From positions 434,001-498,000 of the forward strand of contig NZ_AUMC01000010.1 in assembly GCF_000443995.1 (NCBI RefSeq): a stretch of 64,000 nucleotides of DNA, read 5' to 3'. The translations under genes and the position numbers were made by a program. The notes below the pieces were generated by a model. It did no database searches. It was not told the origin of the DNA and saw only the letters and a program-made list of their open reading frames with translations. Origin of the DNA: Bacteriovorax sp. BAL6_X (GTDB taxonomy: Bacteria; Bdellovibrionota; Bacteriovoracia; Bacteriovoracales; Bacteriovoracaceae). This document shows, in pieces, positions 26,081 through 34,437 of the stretch. How positions within the stretch are numbered: the first letter of the stretch is position 1; each line of letters opens with the position of its first letter.

Positions 26081-27019
26081 ATGGTTTTACAAGTTGTGTT
26101 ATTAATTCTTGCTATTGTTATGCTTTATTATGGTGCAGAGTTCGCTCTGGAATCTGCAGAAAAGATTGGACTGGCCCTTGGATTATCACCACTTGTTATT
26201 GGACTCCTGATTGTTGGTTTCGGAACATCTCTTCCAGAGTTCTTTGTTTCTCAGTTGGCAAGTTATCGCGGTGAGCCGGGTATTGCCCTGGGAAATATTG
26301 TGGGTTCAAATATTGCAAACCTCTTTCTGATTCTAGGTGTATCTGGCCTTATGGGCCGACTTTTTATCTCTGGGAAAGAGATTAAGAAACAGCTCCTGCT
26401 ACATCTAGCTCTTACGGCCATTCTTGCGCTTGTTCTTCTACAAGATCAAGTTTATTGGTGGGGAAGTGCTCTTCTTATTGGATTTATGGCCTTCTATCTA
26501 TGGGATACATTCGCTTCTATGAAAAAGGATCGTGCTCACCTTGGAGACCAGAAGCAGCCTCAAAGTCAGGAAGAGAAAGTTGGGCCAAAAGAAATCATTC
26601 ATCTCTTTGCTGGATTTGCTCTTTTATATGGTGGGGGGGAGCTACTTGTTAAGAGTGGTACGGCCGTCGCTCTCGAGTTTGGAATTTCGAGCTATGTTAT
26701 TTCGGCCATCTTTGTTGCCTTTGGAACTTCATTTCCTGAACTTGTTACGGCCATCATGACAAGCAAGAAGGGGAAGAACTCGGATATTATCACTGGAAAT
26801 ATTATCGGTTCAAATATTTTCAATGCCGCTTTTGTTCTAGGAAGTTTGGTATTTTACAAAATTAAAATTGCAGAAAATTTTATACCTGAGATGTCTGCTC
26901 TAATATTTGCGGCACTATTTTTACTCGTACTTTGTTTTGCAAAAAGGGCCTTCTATCGTATTGCTGGCGCTATCTTTTTAAGCTGTTATATCGCCATGGT
27001 TCTTTACTGGGTACGCTAA
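26081..27019 (+). CDS. CaCA-family sodium/calcium exchanger (YrbG-like)
   Basis: A 312-residue inner-membrane exchanger with about ten helices in two inverted halves. The first half holds GFGTSLPEFFVSQLASYRG and GNIVGSNIANLFLILG; the second holds AFGTSFPELVTAIMTSKKG and GNIIGSNIFNAAFVLG. These are the paired alpha repeats with the GT-S-PE and GN-GSN ion-binding motifs. The central loop (about 150-175) is polar. It probably exchanges Ca2+ for Na+ or H+. A run of seven G near 26632-26638 lies inside the coding sequence. Confidence 0.92.
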   Translation: MVLQVVLLILAIVMLYYGAEFALESAEKIGLALGLSPLVIGLLIVGFGTSLPEFFVSQLASYRGEPGIALGNIVGSNIANLFLILGVSGLMGRLFISGKEIKKQLLLHLALTAILALVLLQDQVYWWGSALLIGFMAFYLWDTFASMKKDRAHLGDQKQPQSQEEKVGPKEIIHLFAGFALLYGGGELLVKSGTAVALEFGISSYVISAIFVAFGTSFPELVTAIMTSKKGKNSDIITGNIIGSNIFNAAFVLGSLVFYKIKIAENFIPEMSALIFAALFLLVLCFAKRAFYRIAGAIFLSCYIAMVLYWVR

Positions 27020-27070
27020 AGCACAAAGTTCCTTCTAGTTTATAACCATGGAAGTGTTAAAATAGCCTCT

Positions 27071-28405
27071 ATGAGTTTTAACGTATTAGTGGCCGAACCA
27101 GATTTTGAACTTAGTGATATTTATGTCTTGGGAATTGAGAACGCTTTCCAAGGTGTGAATGTCGTTCGTGTTTCTAACTTTAAGGAATTAAAGGCGAAGC
27201 TTCAGTCATCTAAAAATTATAAGCTTATCATTTCTGATTACTTCCGAGAAGGGGATGAAGATATCTTCTCTTTTTGTGATGCGATTGATTGTAATATTCC
27301 ATCACTTATCATTACTTCTTATACGGAAGCAGAATTTATTAATTTTGAAAGAGATATTACTTATCACAAGAAAAGAGAGCATCTGCCAAAGCCATTTTCA
27401 TTTGTTAAATTTGAAAAACTCTTAACACAACTTGGTGGGATTTCGACTTTTGTTCAATCCAGTAGTGCGTATAAGAAGATCAACACTGAGTACTTCCTTA
27501 GAGGTACACTGGCCATTTGTGATACTTACGTAAAACTTAGCGATTCAAAATTTGTAAAAGTTATTCATCGCGGAGACACATTCACAATTTCTCAAATTGA
27601 AAGCTACCTCGATCGTGATATTAATTATCTCTATATAAATAAAGACGATATTGATGAATACGTGAAGAAGGCCGGAGAGGTTTCATTTTTAAAATATGAC
27701 CCTTCCACTCCAGCTGAGCACTTAGATATTGCTCAAAAGTCTATGATGACACTTAAGCGTCTGGTTGGCCGCTACGGAATTAGCACTGGAACGAGCACTG
27801 TGGTAGATAGCTATGTTTCAAATATTTCAAAACTTTCGCAGGGAAGTCTTAAGCTTAAGGCCCTTTTAAAAGAGCGCGAGAATATGACTAACTACCTCTA
27901 TGACCACTGCTATCTGACAAGCCTCTTTGGGGTTGAGATTTTAAAGCAGCTAGCATGGGGGAAAAAAGATAATATAGAAACCATAATCCGTACATCAGTG
28001 TTTCACGATCTTCTTCTTGAAGATGAAAGCTTGGCCCGTATTTCTTCCCAAGAAGAGCTACTTAAGGCGGAGTTGTCTGATTATGATAAGAATGTGGTTC
28101 TGGGACATGGCCGCTTAATGAGTGAGATACTTGAGAAGGAAGGCCTAACTGATCAGAATATGTATGAGATTCTAATCAATCATCATGAAAGGCCAGATGG
28201 TTCAGGTTTTCCTCGTGGATTATATGCCAATCAAATCAAGCCACTAACGGCCGTCTTTATTGTCGCCCATGAGCTTGCTAAGCAAATAGAGCTGCGCAAC
28301 TACAACCTCGACGAAAACCGTTCAATTTATCAGTACTTAGCGGATCATTTCGGACAGGATCACTTTGAAAAAATCATCAAAATTGTCGATAAAATCTTAA
28401 AATAA
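27071..28405 (+). CDS. Receiver-like plus HD-GYP-type protein
   Basis: A 444-residue protein. Residues 1-125 resemble a response-regulator receiver domain (acidic FNVLVAEPD, LIISDYF carrying the likely phospho-accepting Asp, and LPKPF carrying the conserved Lys). After a linker domain, residues about 285-440 form an HD-type phosphohydrolase: FHDLL near 311 and NHHERPDGSGFPRGL near 368. The last motif is HD-GYP's HHERxDGxGYP with Phe for Tyr. HD-GYP domains hydrolyse cyclic di-GMP, so this may be a signalling phosphodiesterase; the G-F-P variant and unusual context leave activity unproven. Confidence 0.8.
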   Translation: MSFNVLVAEPDFELSDIYVLGIENAFQGVNVVRVSNFKELKAKLQSSKNYKLIISDYFREGDEDIFSFCDAIDCNIPSLIITSYTEAEFINFERDITYHKKREHLPKPFSFVKFEKLLTQLGGISTFVQSSSAYKKINTEYFLRGTLAICDTYVKLSDSKFVKVIHRGDTFTISQIESYLDRDINYLYINKDDIDEYVKKAGEVSFLKYDPSTPAEHLDIAQKSMMTLKRLVGRYGISTGTSTVVDSYVSNISKLSQGSLKLKALLKERENMTNYLYDHCYLTSLFGVEILKQLAWGKKDNIETIIRTSVFHDLLLEDESLARISSQEELLKAELSDYDKNVVLGHGRLMSEILEKEGLTDQNMYEILINHHERPDGSGFPRGLYANQIKPLTAVFIVAHELAKQIELRNYNLDENRSIYQYLADHFGQDHFEKIIKIVDKILK

Positions 28406-28450
28406 TGATAGGGTGCATCTTATTATTTACTCGTAAGATCGGAATATTTC

Positions 28451-29533
28451 GTGGCCACTAAATATATTTTAGGTATTGAAACAAGTTGTGATGACACATC
28501 AGTTGCAGTTCTCAAAGGAGATCCTGATAAGATTTCTCTAGGTGAGGTTCCTGAAGTGTTGGCCTTTGAGTTATTTTCTCAAGAACAAATGCTTGCTCAA
28601 TGGGGCGGTGTTGTTCCAGAAATTGCCTCACGAAATCACCTTGAAAAGCTAGCTCCTCTTATTAAGCAAACAATTGCTAAGGCGGGTGTGAATCTTTCAG
28701 ATATCGACCTTGTTGGCGTGACAACTTTTCCAGGGCTTCTTGGGCCACTTTTAACGGGACTTAATGCTGCTAAGACAATTTCTCTTTTAAAGAAAGTTGA
28801 TCTCTTTGCAGTAAACCACCTCTTTGCTCACCTTGAAGCGATTCATCTGACAGAGAAAGTCTCATATCCATATTTAGGACTTTTAGTCAGCGGGGGACAT
28901 AGTCTCTACACTCTTGTGACAGCAAGTGATGAGATTGAAGTTCTTGGCTCGACAATTGATGATGCCGCAGGTGAAGCCTATGACAAGGGTGGAAAGCTTA
29001 TGGGGCTTGGATATCCAGCTGGCCGTATTATTGATGACCTTGCTAAAGAAGGTGATATCAATCGCTTCGAATTCCCAATTGGCCTAAAGGCATCAAAAGA
29101 TTGTAACCTAAGCTTTTCGGGAGTGAAGACGTCTTTAAGAACATTCCTTGATAAGAATCCTCAGTATCTTGTGAAGTCGCCGGAAGATATCAATCAAGAT
29201 ACTAAAGATATTTGTGCTTCTTATCAGCACGCCATTGTTTCAGCTCTTAAGCTTAAACTTCGCTACGCCCTTGAGGCCGCAAAAGAGAAGGGATTTAATA
29301 ACCTTCCAATTGTTGTTGGAGGTGGAGTTGCTTGCAATAGCTATCTAAGACAAGTTTTAAAAGAAAAGTATAAGCAAGTGCATTTTGTGCAGCCAAAATT
29401 CTGTACTGACAACGGTGCCATGATCGCAAATTATGCTTTTAGAAATTATAGTAGTCGTATTCAATATCCGGACACGCTAAGTATCGATGCGAGATCACGA
29501 TTTATTAATAAGAAAGAACATAGGAAGGCCTAG
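28451..29533 (+). CDS. tsaD: tRNA N6-threonylcarbamoyladenosine transferase TsaD
   Basis: A 360-residue TsaD/Kae1/YgjD protein. With TsaB and TsaE it places the threonylcarbamoyl group on A37 of ANN-decoding tRNAs. Signatures: GIETSCDDTSVAV (8-20), metal-binding HLFAH (His-123 and His-127), SGGHSLYTLV, GEAYDKGGKLMGLGYPAG and GGGVACNSYLR. It starts with GTG. It is two bases from rsmA, with smpB next, forming a translation-related operon. Confidence 0.97.
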   Translation: MATKYILGIETSCDDTSVAVLKGDPDKISLGEVPEVLAFELFSQEQMLAQWGGVVPEIASRNHLEKLAPLIKQTIAKAGVNLSDIDLVGVTTFPGLLGPLLTGLNAAKTISLLKKVDLFAVNHLFAHLEAIHLTEKVSYPYLGLLVSGGHSLYTLVTASDEIEVLGSTIDDAAGEAYDKGGKLMGLGYPAGRIIDDLAKEGDINRFEFPIGLKASKDCNLSFSGVKTSLRTFLDKNPQYLVKSPEDINQDTKDICASYQHAIVSALKLKLRYALEAAKEKGFNNLPIVVGGGVACNSYLRQVLKEKYKQVHFVQPKFCTDNGAMIANYAFRNYSSRIQYPDTLSIDARSRFINKKEHRKA

Positions 29534-29535
29534 TC

Positions 29536-30342
29536 ATGGATGAGTCAAAAACAAAACTACCTTGGGCCAATAAAGATCTCGGTCAGCACTTTTTAAATAA
29601 TCAAAATATTATTTCAAAAATTACAGACGACTTTGCTGGTTCAGCTGGCAATATTATTGAAGTCGGGCCAGGCCCAGGAATTTTAACTAAGAATTTAGCT
29701 GCTCATAATGAAAATCTTCATGTGGTTGAAAAAGATGAGCGCATGATTGAATATCTTGCGCCAATAGTTAAGGCCGAAAATATTAATTTTACAGATGCCT
29801 TGGCGTTTGATTTTGAAGCCTTCATCGTTGAAAAGGGATTAGGGGATAAGACATGGCTAGTTTCAAACCTACCGTATAATATTTCGACCCCACTTCTTCT
29901 AAAATTCTTACAGACACCGTCTATTAAATATATGACACTGATGTTTCAAAAAGAAGTCGCTGATAAGGTCTTTGCCTTTGCTTCAAAGAAGAACTTCATG
30001 GGTTCACTAATGGCCTTATCACAAACATATTTTAAGACTTCTCTTCTTGTAAAAGCGCCTCCCGGTGCCTTTACTCCTCCGCCAAAGGTTGACTCAGCTG
30101 TTATTAGTTTTGAGCGCTTGGAGAGTCCAGTAATTCCTCTTTCTGAGTTTACGAAGTTTGAGAAGTTTTTAAGAGCAGTCTTTCAATTTAAGAGAAAACA
30201 GCTTGGAAAGGTTCTAAAGACTTATGCTCCAGTGGATAAAATTGAACAGGCCTTGGCCAAAATCAATCAGCCTTTGACAGTTAGAGCAGAAGCGCTAAAA
30301 TTAGAGGACCTTCAAAATTTATATAAGCATTTAAATGAGTAA
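29536..30342 (+). CDS. rsmA: 16S rRNA dimethyladenosine transferase
   Basis: A 268-residue KsgA/RsmA methyltransferase that dimethylates the two adjacent adenines in the 3' hairpin of 16S rRNA, using SAM, during 30S assembly. Motif I IIEVGPGPGILT (about 40-51), the acidic VVEKDERM of motif II and motif IV NLPYNIST (111-118) are intact. N-terminal LGQHFL is the usual KsgA opening. It lies between tsaD and smpB with 2-3-base gaps. Confidence 0.97.
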   Translation: MDESKTKLPWANKDLGQHFLNNQNIISKITDDFAGSAGNIIEVGPGPGILTKNLAAHNENLHVVEKDERMIEYLAPIVKAENINFTDALAFDFEAFIVEKGLGDKTWLVSNLPYNISTPLLLKFLQTPSIKYMTLMFQKEVADKVFAFASKKNFMGSLMALSQTYFKTSLLVKAPPGAFTPPPKVDSAVISFERLESPVIPLSEFTKFEKFLRAVFQFKRKQLGKVLKTYAPVDKIEQALAKINQPLTVRAEALKLEDLQNLYKHLNE

Positions 30343-30345
30343 ATA

Positions 30346-30795
30346 ATGGGAAAGAAAATCATAGCCAAAAATAAGAGAGCGAAGTTCGATTATCAATTAC
30401 TTGAACTTTACGAAGCAGGAATGTCCTTAGTGGGAACTGAGGTAAAGTCCCTACGTGCGGGAAAGGTCTCAATTGGTGAGGCCCATATTACAATTGATAA
30501 GAACGGCGAAGTTTGGGCCAATAATATCAAAATTCCTGAATATGAATTTGGAAATCAATTCAATCACGAAGAAGCGAGAAAGAGAAAGCTACTTTTACAT
30601 GAAAAAGAGATTGCTGAGATTGCTCACCGTGCAAAGGCCGAAAGGCTTACTATTGTTCCAACGATTATCTATTTTAAAGGCTCACGTGTTAAGCTTGAAA
30701 TCGCCCTAGCAAAAGGGAAGAAGCTTCATGATAAGAGATCTGATCAGCAGAAAAAAGATGTGGAAAGAAAGTTAAGAAGAGGGGACTATCAGTAA
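30346..30795 (+). CDS. smpB: SsrA-binding protein SmpB
   Basis: A 149-residue RNA-binding protein that delivers tmRNA to stalled ribosomes. Family elements are present: KNKRAKFDY near the start, GMSLVGTEVKSLRAGKVSIGEAH, RKRKLLLHEKEI, and C-terminal LAKGKKLHDKRSDQQKKD followed by the basic tail needed for decoding-centre contact. Its RNA partner ssrA is in the same window about 14 kb away. It is the last gene of the tsaD-rsmA-smpB operon. Confidence 0.97.
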   Translation: MGKKIIAKNKRAKFDYQLLELYEAGMSLVGTEVKSLRAGKVSIGEAHITIDKNGEVWANNIKIPEYEFGNQFNHEEARKRKLLLHEKEIAEIAHRAKAERLTIVPTIIYFKGSRVKLEIALAKGKKLHDKRSDQQKKDVERKLRRGDYQ

Positions 30796-30820
30796 AAACT
30801 GAGGCCCCCTTATTATTTTT
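30781..30820 (+). terminator. Probable intrinsic terminator after smpB
   Basis: Inner hairpin CAGT-aaaa-ACTG, with outer GGGG and CCCC arms, then TTATTATTTTT. The stem begins inside the last codons of smpB. It may also help terminate the convergent multihaem gene. Confidence 0.5.
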
Positions 30821-32423
30821 AGTGTGTCATTTTTTGATACATTTTATCGAAGTACTCGTCGTTTACCCCTGAATAAATTCCATCGCGATCTTTTTTATAC
30901 CACTCAGGTGATTGGTCACTTGTATGGCAACCAAGACACTTATTCTTAATAGCGGCCTTTGTATGGGCCTTCTTTTGAGTCTCATCTTCAATTGCAAAGG
31001 GATGATCTGTAACCATAGCGTGACAGTTTAGACATTGTACATTGGCAAATGAGTGTTCCACTTTGTGTTTCTCATTGGCCTTATCCCATGCAACGCGAAT
31101 TGATTTAATCTTCTTAGAGTCAAGCTTACGAACAGAGGTCACACCACTAAAGGCCTTTGTTACATCCTGCCAGTACTTGTCTTTGTGGGCCTTAAATTTA
31201 GCATCACTTGTTTTTAAATCTTTAAAGTGCACAATATCATTATGATTGATATAACCACCTTCTTCATTCATTCCAAGAGAGTGGCATTGCATACAGCTTG
31301 TTTTATTCTCTTCCTTGGCAATTATAAGTGTTCCAAAAGATATCGCGTGAGGTGTCTTTGCCCAATGATCACCTTGATCAGAGTGACACTCAAGACAGCT
31401 CTTAGTATCTGCAAGCTTCTTGATTCCAGTGTCAGCAAAACTTAGACTCTTTTGTTCCTGGTCACGAATCTTATCAAGCTCTTGCTTGTGATTATTAATA
31501 AATGTTGTGAATGGATTATTTGGAATTTTTTCTCCCAATTGCTCGCGCATCTCATGGTAAGAGAATTCCTTTTCTAGCTTTTCAGCTCCTGCAGAGAAGG
31601 CGACTTCTCCTAAGTAGTGATTCTTAGAAAGAACTTGTACAATTTGGGTATTTCCTACATCGATTGAGTAATTTGTGAAGCTTTGTGAGTGAGAGCCAAT
31701 AATCCAGTCAATGACAGGATATGCTTCAGCAAATTTCTTATCATAATCAAGTCCAGCGTGAGACATTAAAACCAGCTTATGAAGTGGATTCTTTTCGTCA
31801 AAGCCTGCTTCTTTAAGTTTGGCTATTGTGTCCTTAAAGCTCTTAACTGGGTTAACAAATAGGTTTCTGTACTCAGGTTGTAAAGTGCCCCCGGCCACGA
31901 TACCTGTTAGAAAAATTGTACTCTTTCCAAAGCTAATCTTAGCAAATTCTTGATGGGGTAGAGTGTTTTTATCAGCAAGGTTTGAAACGAGAACTTTAAA
32001 GCTGACTTGAGAAAGAACTTCTTTGTAGAAATCGAGTCCCGCCGCTAAATCCTGATCACCTGGAAGTGTATACTTAAGTCCCAGTTTATCTAAACCCTTT
32101 GCTAGTGAGACCGCTGCAAACTTTTGAGACTTTTCAATATGTCCTGGTACAACAGATGAAGGAAAGAGCATATCTCCTGTATCGATATAGAGGTATTGAT
32201 GATCTTTTTTAAATTCACTCATAAAGCCCGCTACCTGAGGGAGGCCTCCTAGTGGAAATTGGCGACATCCACACGGGTGTGTTTCGCCTGAGATTGAGTG
32301 AGAAAATAGAATGGAAAACTTCGGTCCTTCAATCTTTATCTCTTCACTGTCTCGGTCTAAGTCAATAATACTTTGGCAAGAAAGTGCAAAGGTTAAGCTT
32401 AGGAGTCCTAAAATTCGTTTCAT
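30819..32423 (-). CDS. Metallophosphoesterase-like / tetrahaem cytochrome c lipoprotein
   Basis: A 534-residue lipoprotein (lipobox ALSC, Cys-16). The N-terminal ~300 residues follow the UshA-like calcineurin fold in the 'PCGC...GGL' subgroup: THPCGCRQFPLGGLPQVAGF, YIDTGD, then SHAGLDYDKK and IIGSHSQSF. Some metal ligands look altered (GDQD where most have GNHE), so activity is doubtful. The C-terminal part has four c-type haem sites: CLECH, CMQCH, CLNCH and CLGCH, with several distal His. Such fusions could move electrons in the periplasm. It ends the pal operon. Confidence 0.85.
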   Translation of the reverse strand: MKRILGLLSLTFALSCQSIIDLDRDSEEIKIEGPKFSILFSHSISGETHPCGCRQFPLGGLPQVAGFMSEFKKDHQYLYIDTGDMLFPSSVVPGHIEKSQKFAAVSLAKGLDKLGLKYTLPGDQDLAAGLDFYKEVLSQVSFKVLVSNLADKNTLPHQEFAKISFGKSTIFLTGIVAGGTLQPEYRNLFVNPVKSFKDTIAKLKEAGFDEKNPLHKLVLMSHAGLDYDKKFAEAYPVIDWIIGSHSQSFTNYSIDVGNTQIVQVLSKNHYLGEVAFSAGAEKLEKEFSYHEMREQLGEKIPNNPFTTFINNHKQELDKIRDQEQKSLSFADTGIKKLADTKSCLECHSDQGDHWAKTPHAISFGTLIIAKEENKTSCMQCHSLGMNEEGGYINHNDIVHFKDLKTSDAKFKAHKDKYWQDVTKAFSGVTSVRKLDSKKIKSIRVAWDKANEKHKVEHSFANVQCLNCHAMVTDHPFAIEDETQKKAHTKAAIKNKCLGCHTSDQSPEWYKKDRDGIYSGVNDEYFDKMYQKMTH

Positions 32424-32435
32424 TATTTACATACC

Positions 32436-33221
32436 TTATTTTTTATAACTCGCTAATAACTTCTTAGCAGTAGGGACGTGACGGCTTTTTGGAAATGATT
32501 TAAGCATTTCTTCAAGAGTCACAATTGCCTGTTCTGTTTGGCCTTGTCTCTTAAACGTTCTTGCTAGATATACTAGCCCGTTACCGTTGTAAGCAGAATT
32601 TGGCATTGATGTATAAAGAGTTGAGAAATATGTGACTGCATCGTCATTTCTCTTTTGAATATAAGAAATCATTCCTAGATTGTGAATGATACGACCGCGT
32701 CTCTTTCCTTTAATTTTACCTTCTTTAAAAAGTTTCTCTAGAATCGGACGTGCTTCGCTATACTTGCCTTTTCCATAAAGGAACATTGCCTGATCATAAG
32801 GTGAGCGGTTCTTTGCTTTTGCTAATTTTTTTCGCTTACTTTCTTTTTTTTTTAACAGTGCGAGCACTTCTTTAATGAATTTATCCTGTTCTTCGATCTT
32901 AGCAGTAAGCTTTGTAACTTCATCTGTTAGGGCAGTATTTTGTTCTTCAAGTTTTAGAAGTTTTTGATCAACAATTTCAAGCTTTTGATCTTTTCCATTA
33001 GTGTACTCTTCAAGTTGTCCTTGGAATTGGAGAACACTGTCTTGCAGTTCCTGCATTTTTGAAAGAGAGTCTGCATTAAGCTTTTGGCTCTGTTGCATTT
33101 GGACAGACATTGTATTTATTTTTTGTTCGCGCTCAATTTGTTCTTGCGTTTTACAAGAGGTCATTGAAGCGGCCATTAATGTAGTTAATGTAATTGTAGT
33201 AATTAGGGAAGTTTTCTTCAT
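32436..33221 (-). CDS. CpoB/YbgF-like coiled-coil TPR lipoprotein
   Basis: A 261-residue protein with a lipobox ending MTSC (Cys-23), a long coiled coil (about 40-135) and three or so C-terminal TPR repeats beginning SPYDQAMFLYGKGKYSEARPILEKL. This order matches CpoB/YbgF, the Tol-Pal partner that links outer-membrane constriction with peptidoglycan synthesis, although CpoB is usually not lipidated. It is in one operon with Pal, which supports that role. A run of ten A encodes Lys near residue 125 and could be slippage-prone. Confidence 0.8.
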   Translation of the reverse strand: MKKTSLITTITLTTLMAASMTSCKTQEQIEREQKINTMSVQMQQSQKLNADSLSKMQELQDSVLQFQGQLEEYTNGKDQKLEIVDQKLLKLEEQNTALTDEVTKLTAKIEEQDKFIKEVLALLKKKESKRKKLAKAKNRSPYDQAMFLYGKGKYSEARPILEKLFKEGKIKGKRRGRIIHNLGMISYIQKRNDDAVTYFSTLYTSMPNSAYNGNGLVYLARTFKRQGQTEQAIVTLEEMLKSFPKSRHVPTAKKLLASYKK

Positions 33222-33245
33222 GAGAAATTCTCCGAATAAGATATA

Positions 33246-33557
33246 TTAAATGCTATCGAGTGTTTTCTTACGATATGCCTTGAACTCGGCCTTTTCTGAG
33301 AATTGCTTAGAAAGAATGGCGTACTTCTTAGCTTTATTAAAGAATTTTCTCTTGTAGCTTGATTTCGCTTTTAAGTAGTAGAATTCGGCCTTTCGGTAGA
33401 GGTTAGGAGCGAGTGTTTGTCCGCCAGCTTCCTTGGCCGCAAGGAAAGCAACCTGTGCATAAGTCATTTCTAACTTCGGGCGTACGGTCGTAAGACCGCA
33501 GCTTCCCAAAGATAGAAGTAAAATTAAAAATGTGATCTTATTTTTTAATTTTTTCAT
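33246..33557 (-). CDS. Small lipoprotein, DUF4398-like
   Basis: A 103-residue lipoprotein (LLLSLGSC, Cys-20) made of two to three amphipathic helices: QVAFLAAKEAGGQTLAPNLYRKAEFYYLKAKSSYKRK, then a similar FFNKAKKYAILSKQFSEKAEFKA. Helical repeats of this A-x-x-x-Y-x-A kind are typical of DUF4398 envelope lipoproteins commonly encoded beside Pal/OmpA-domain genes. The family assignment is by pattern only. It lies ten bases after pal and 24 before the CpoB-like gene. Confidence 0.75.
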   Translation of the reverse strand: MKKLKNKITFLILLLSLGSCGLTTVRPKLEMTYAQVAFLAAKEAGGQTLAPNLYRKAEFYYLKAKSSYKRKFFNKAKKYAILSKQFSEKAEFKAYRKKTLDSI

Positions 33558-33567
33558 TTTTTAAAGA

Positions 33568-34059
33568 TTACTTTGCAATAATTACGAAGTTTCCTCTTCT
33601 GTTTTGTGACCAAGAATCTTCATTGTGACCAAAAGAAATAGGTCTCTCTTTCCCGTAAGAAGTAGTTGAGATTCTAGATGCATCAACACCAAGAGCTACC
33701 AGGTAGTTCTTAATTGCACGTGCACGGTTTTCACCAAGTGCCATGTTGTACTCACGTCCACCTCTTTCATCAGCGTGACCTTCTACTTGTACTTCAACAG
33801 AAGTATTTTCTTTTAAGAAGTCAGCATTTGCTTCAAGAGTGGACTTTGTTGATGAGCTTAGTCCTGAAGAGTTAAATGCGAAATAAACAGTTCTAAGAGT
33901 ACCTGCTTTACCAGAGTCTGAGTCACCATTTACTTCAAGTGAAGCATTGTTGTAATCAACAGATTCTACAGAAGATGTTTCATCAGTTTTTGACGATGAA
34001 CCACATGAAGTCATAACTAGTGCAGAACCTAAAAGTAATAGTGTAAAAAGCTTTTTCAT
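33568..34059 (-). CDS. pal: Peptidoglycan-associated lipoprotein (Pal)
   Basis: A 163-residue outer-membrane lipoprotein: signal ending VMTSC (Cys-19), a Ser/Asp-rich linker, then an OmpA domain with VYFAFNSSGLSS, VEVQVEGHADERGGREYNMALGENRA and SYGKERP. The EGHADERG/NMALGENRA block supplies the Asp and Arg that grip meso-diaminopimelate in peptidoglycan. It heads a minus-strand envelope operon. Ribosome binding site GGGGGAACAA is strong. Confidence 0.95.
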   Translation of the reverse strand: MKKLFTLLLLGSALVMTSCGSSSKTDETSSVESVDYNNASLEVNGDSDSGKAGTLRTVYFAFNSSGLSSSTKSTLEANADFLKENTSVEVQVEGHADERGGREYNMALGENRARAIKNYLVALGVDASRISTTSYGKERPISFGHNEDSWSQNRRGNFVIIAK

Positions 34060-34111
34060 TTGTTCCCCCTTTCCATTTATGTAGAGTTTTTATTGTAAAT
34101 TGGAAAATAGC

Positions 34112-34128
34112 TATACTTTAAAAGTATA
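34112..34128. promoter_or_regulatory. Perfect 17-bp palindrome upstream of pal
   Basis: TATACTTT-A-AAAGTATA, arms exact, 53 bases upstream of the pal start. It also contains -10-like TATACT on either strand, so it may be an operator, a promoter core, or both. Confidence 0.45.
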
Positions 34129-34384
34129 TAATAAATTTAGGTGTTTAGATACCGGCAGAAAAGGAGATTTCATTGGAGTGTTTTACTCTGTTTATTAATA
34201 ACCCGTACTTAATTGTGTTTCTTTTAATAAAATTGTCTATTTTTCAAAACAAGAAAATTTTCTAATATCTGCCAAGAATTTAAGTAAAGAAAAGTTAAAG
34301 TTTGAGAAGAGCTATTTACAATGTGAATCAGTCAAAATAATGTTTATTTGAGGTTATTGAAAAGTCCTTATCTTGTGTGTAAAA

Positions 34385-34437
34385 GCCTGGCCGCCGTCTT
34401 TTCCTGTCTCTGCTTAAGTTGCGGCCAGGCATTTTTT
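34385..34437 (+). terminator. Orphan long-armed hairpin with T run
   Basis: Ten-base perfect arms GCCTGGCCGC (34385-34394) and GCGGCCAGGC (34421-34430), a 26-base pyrimidine-rich loop, then ATTTTTT on the plus strand. No annotated plus-strand gene lies upstream, as the nearest gene is divergent. It may be the 3' end of a small RNA or a leader attenuator for the coiled-coil gene 144 bases downstream. Confidence 0.6.
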
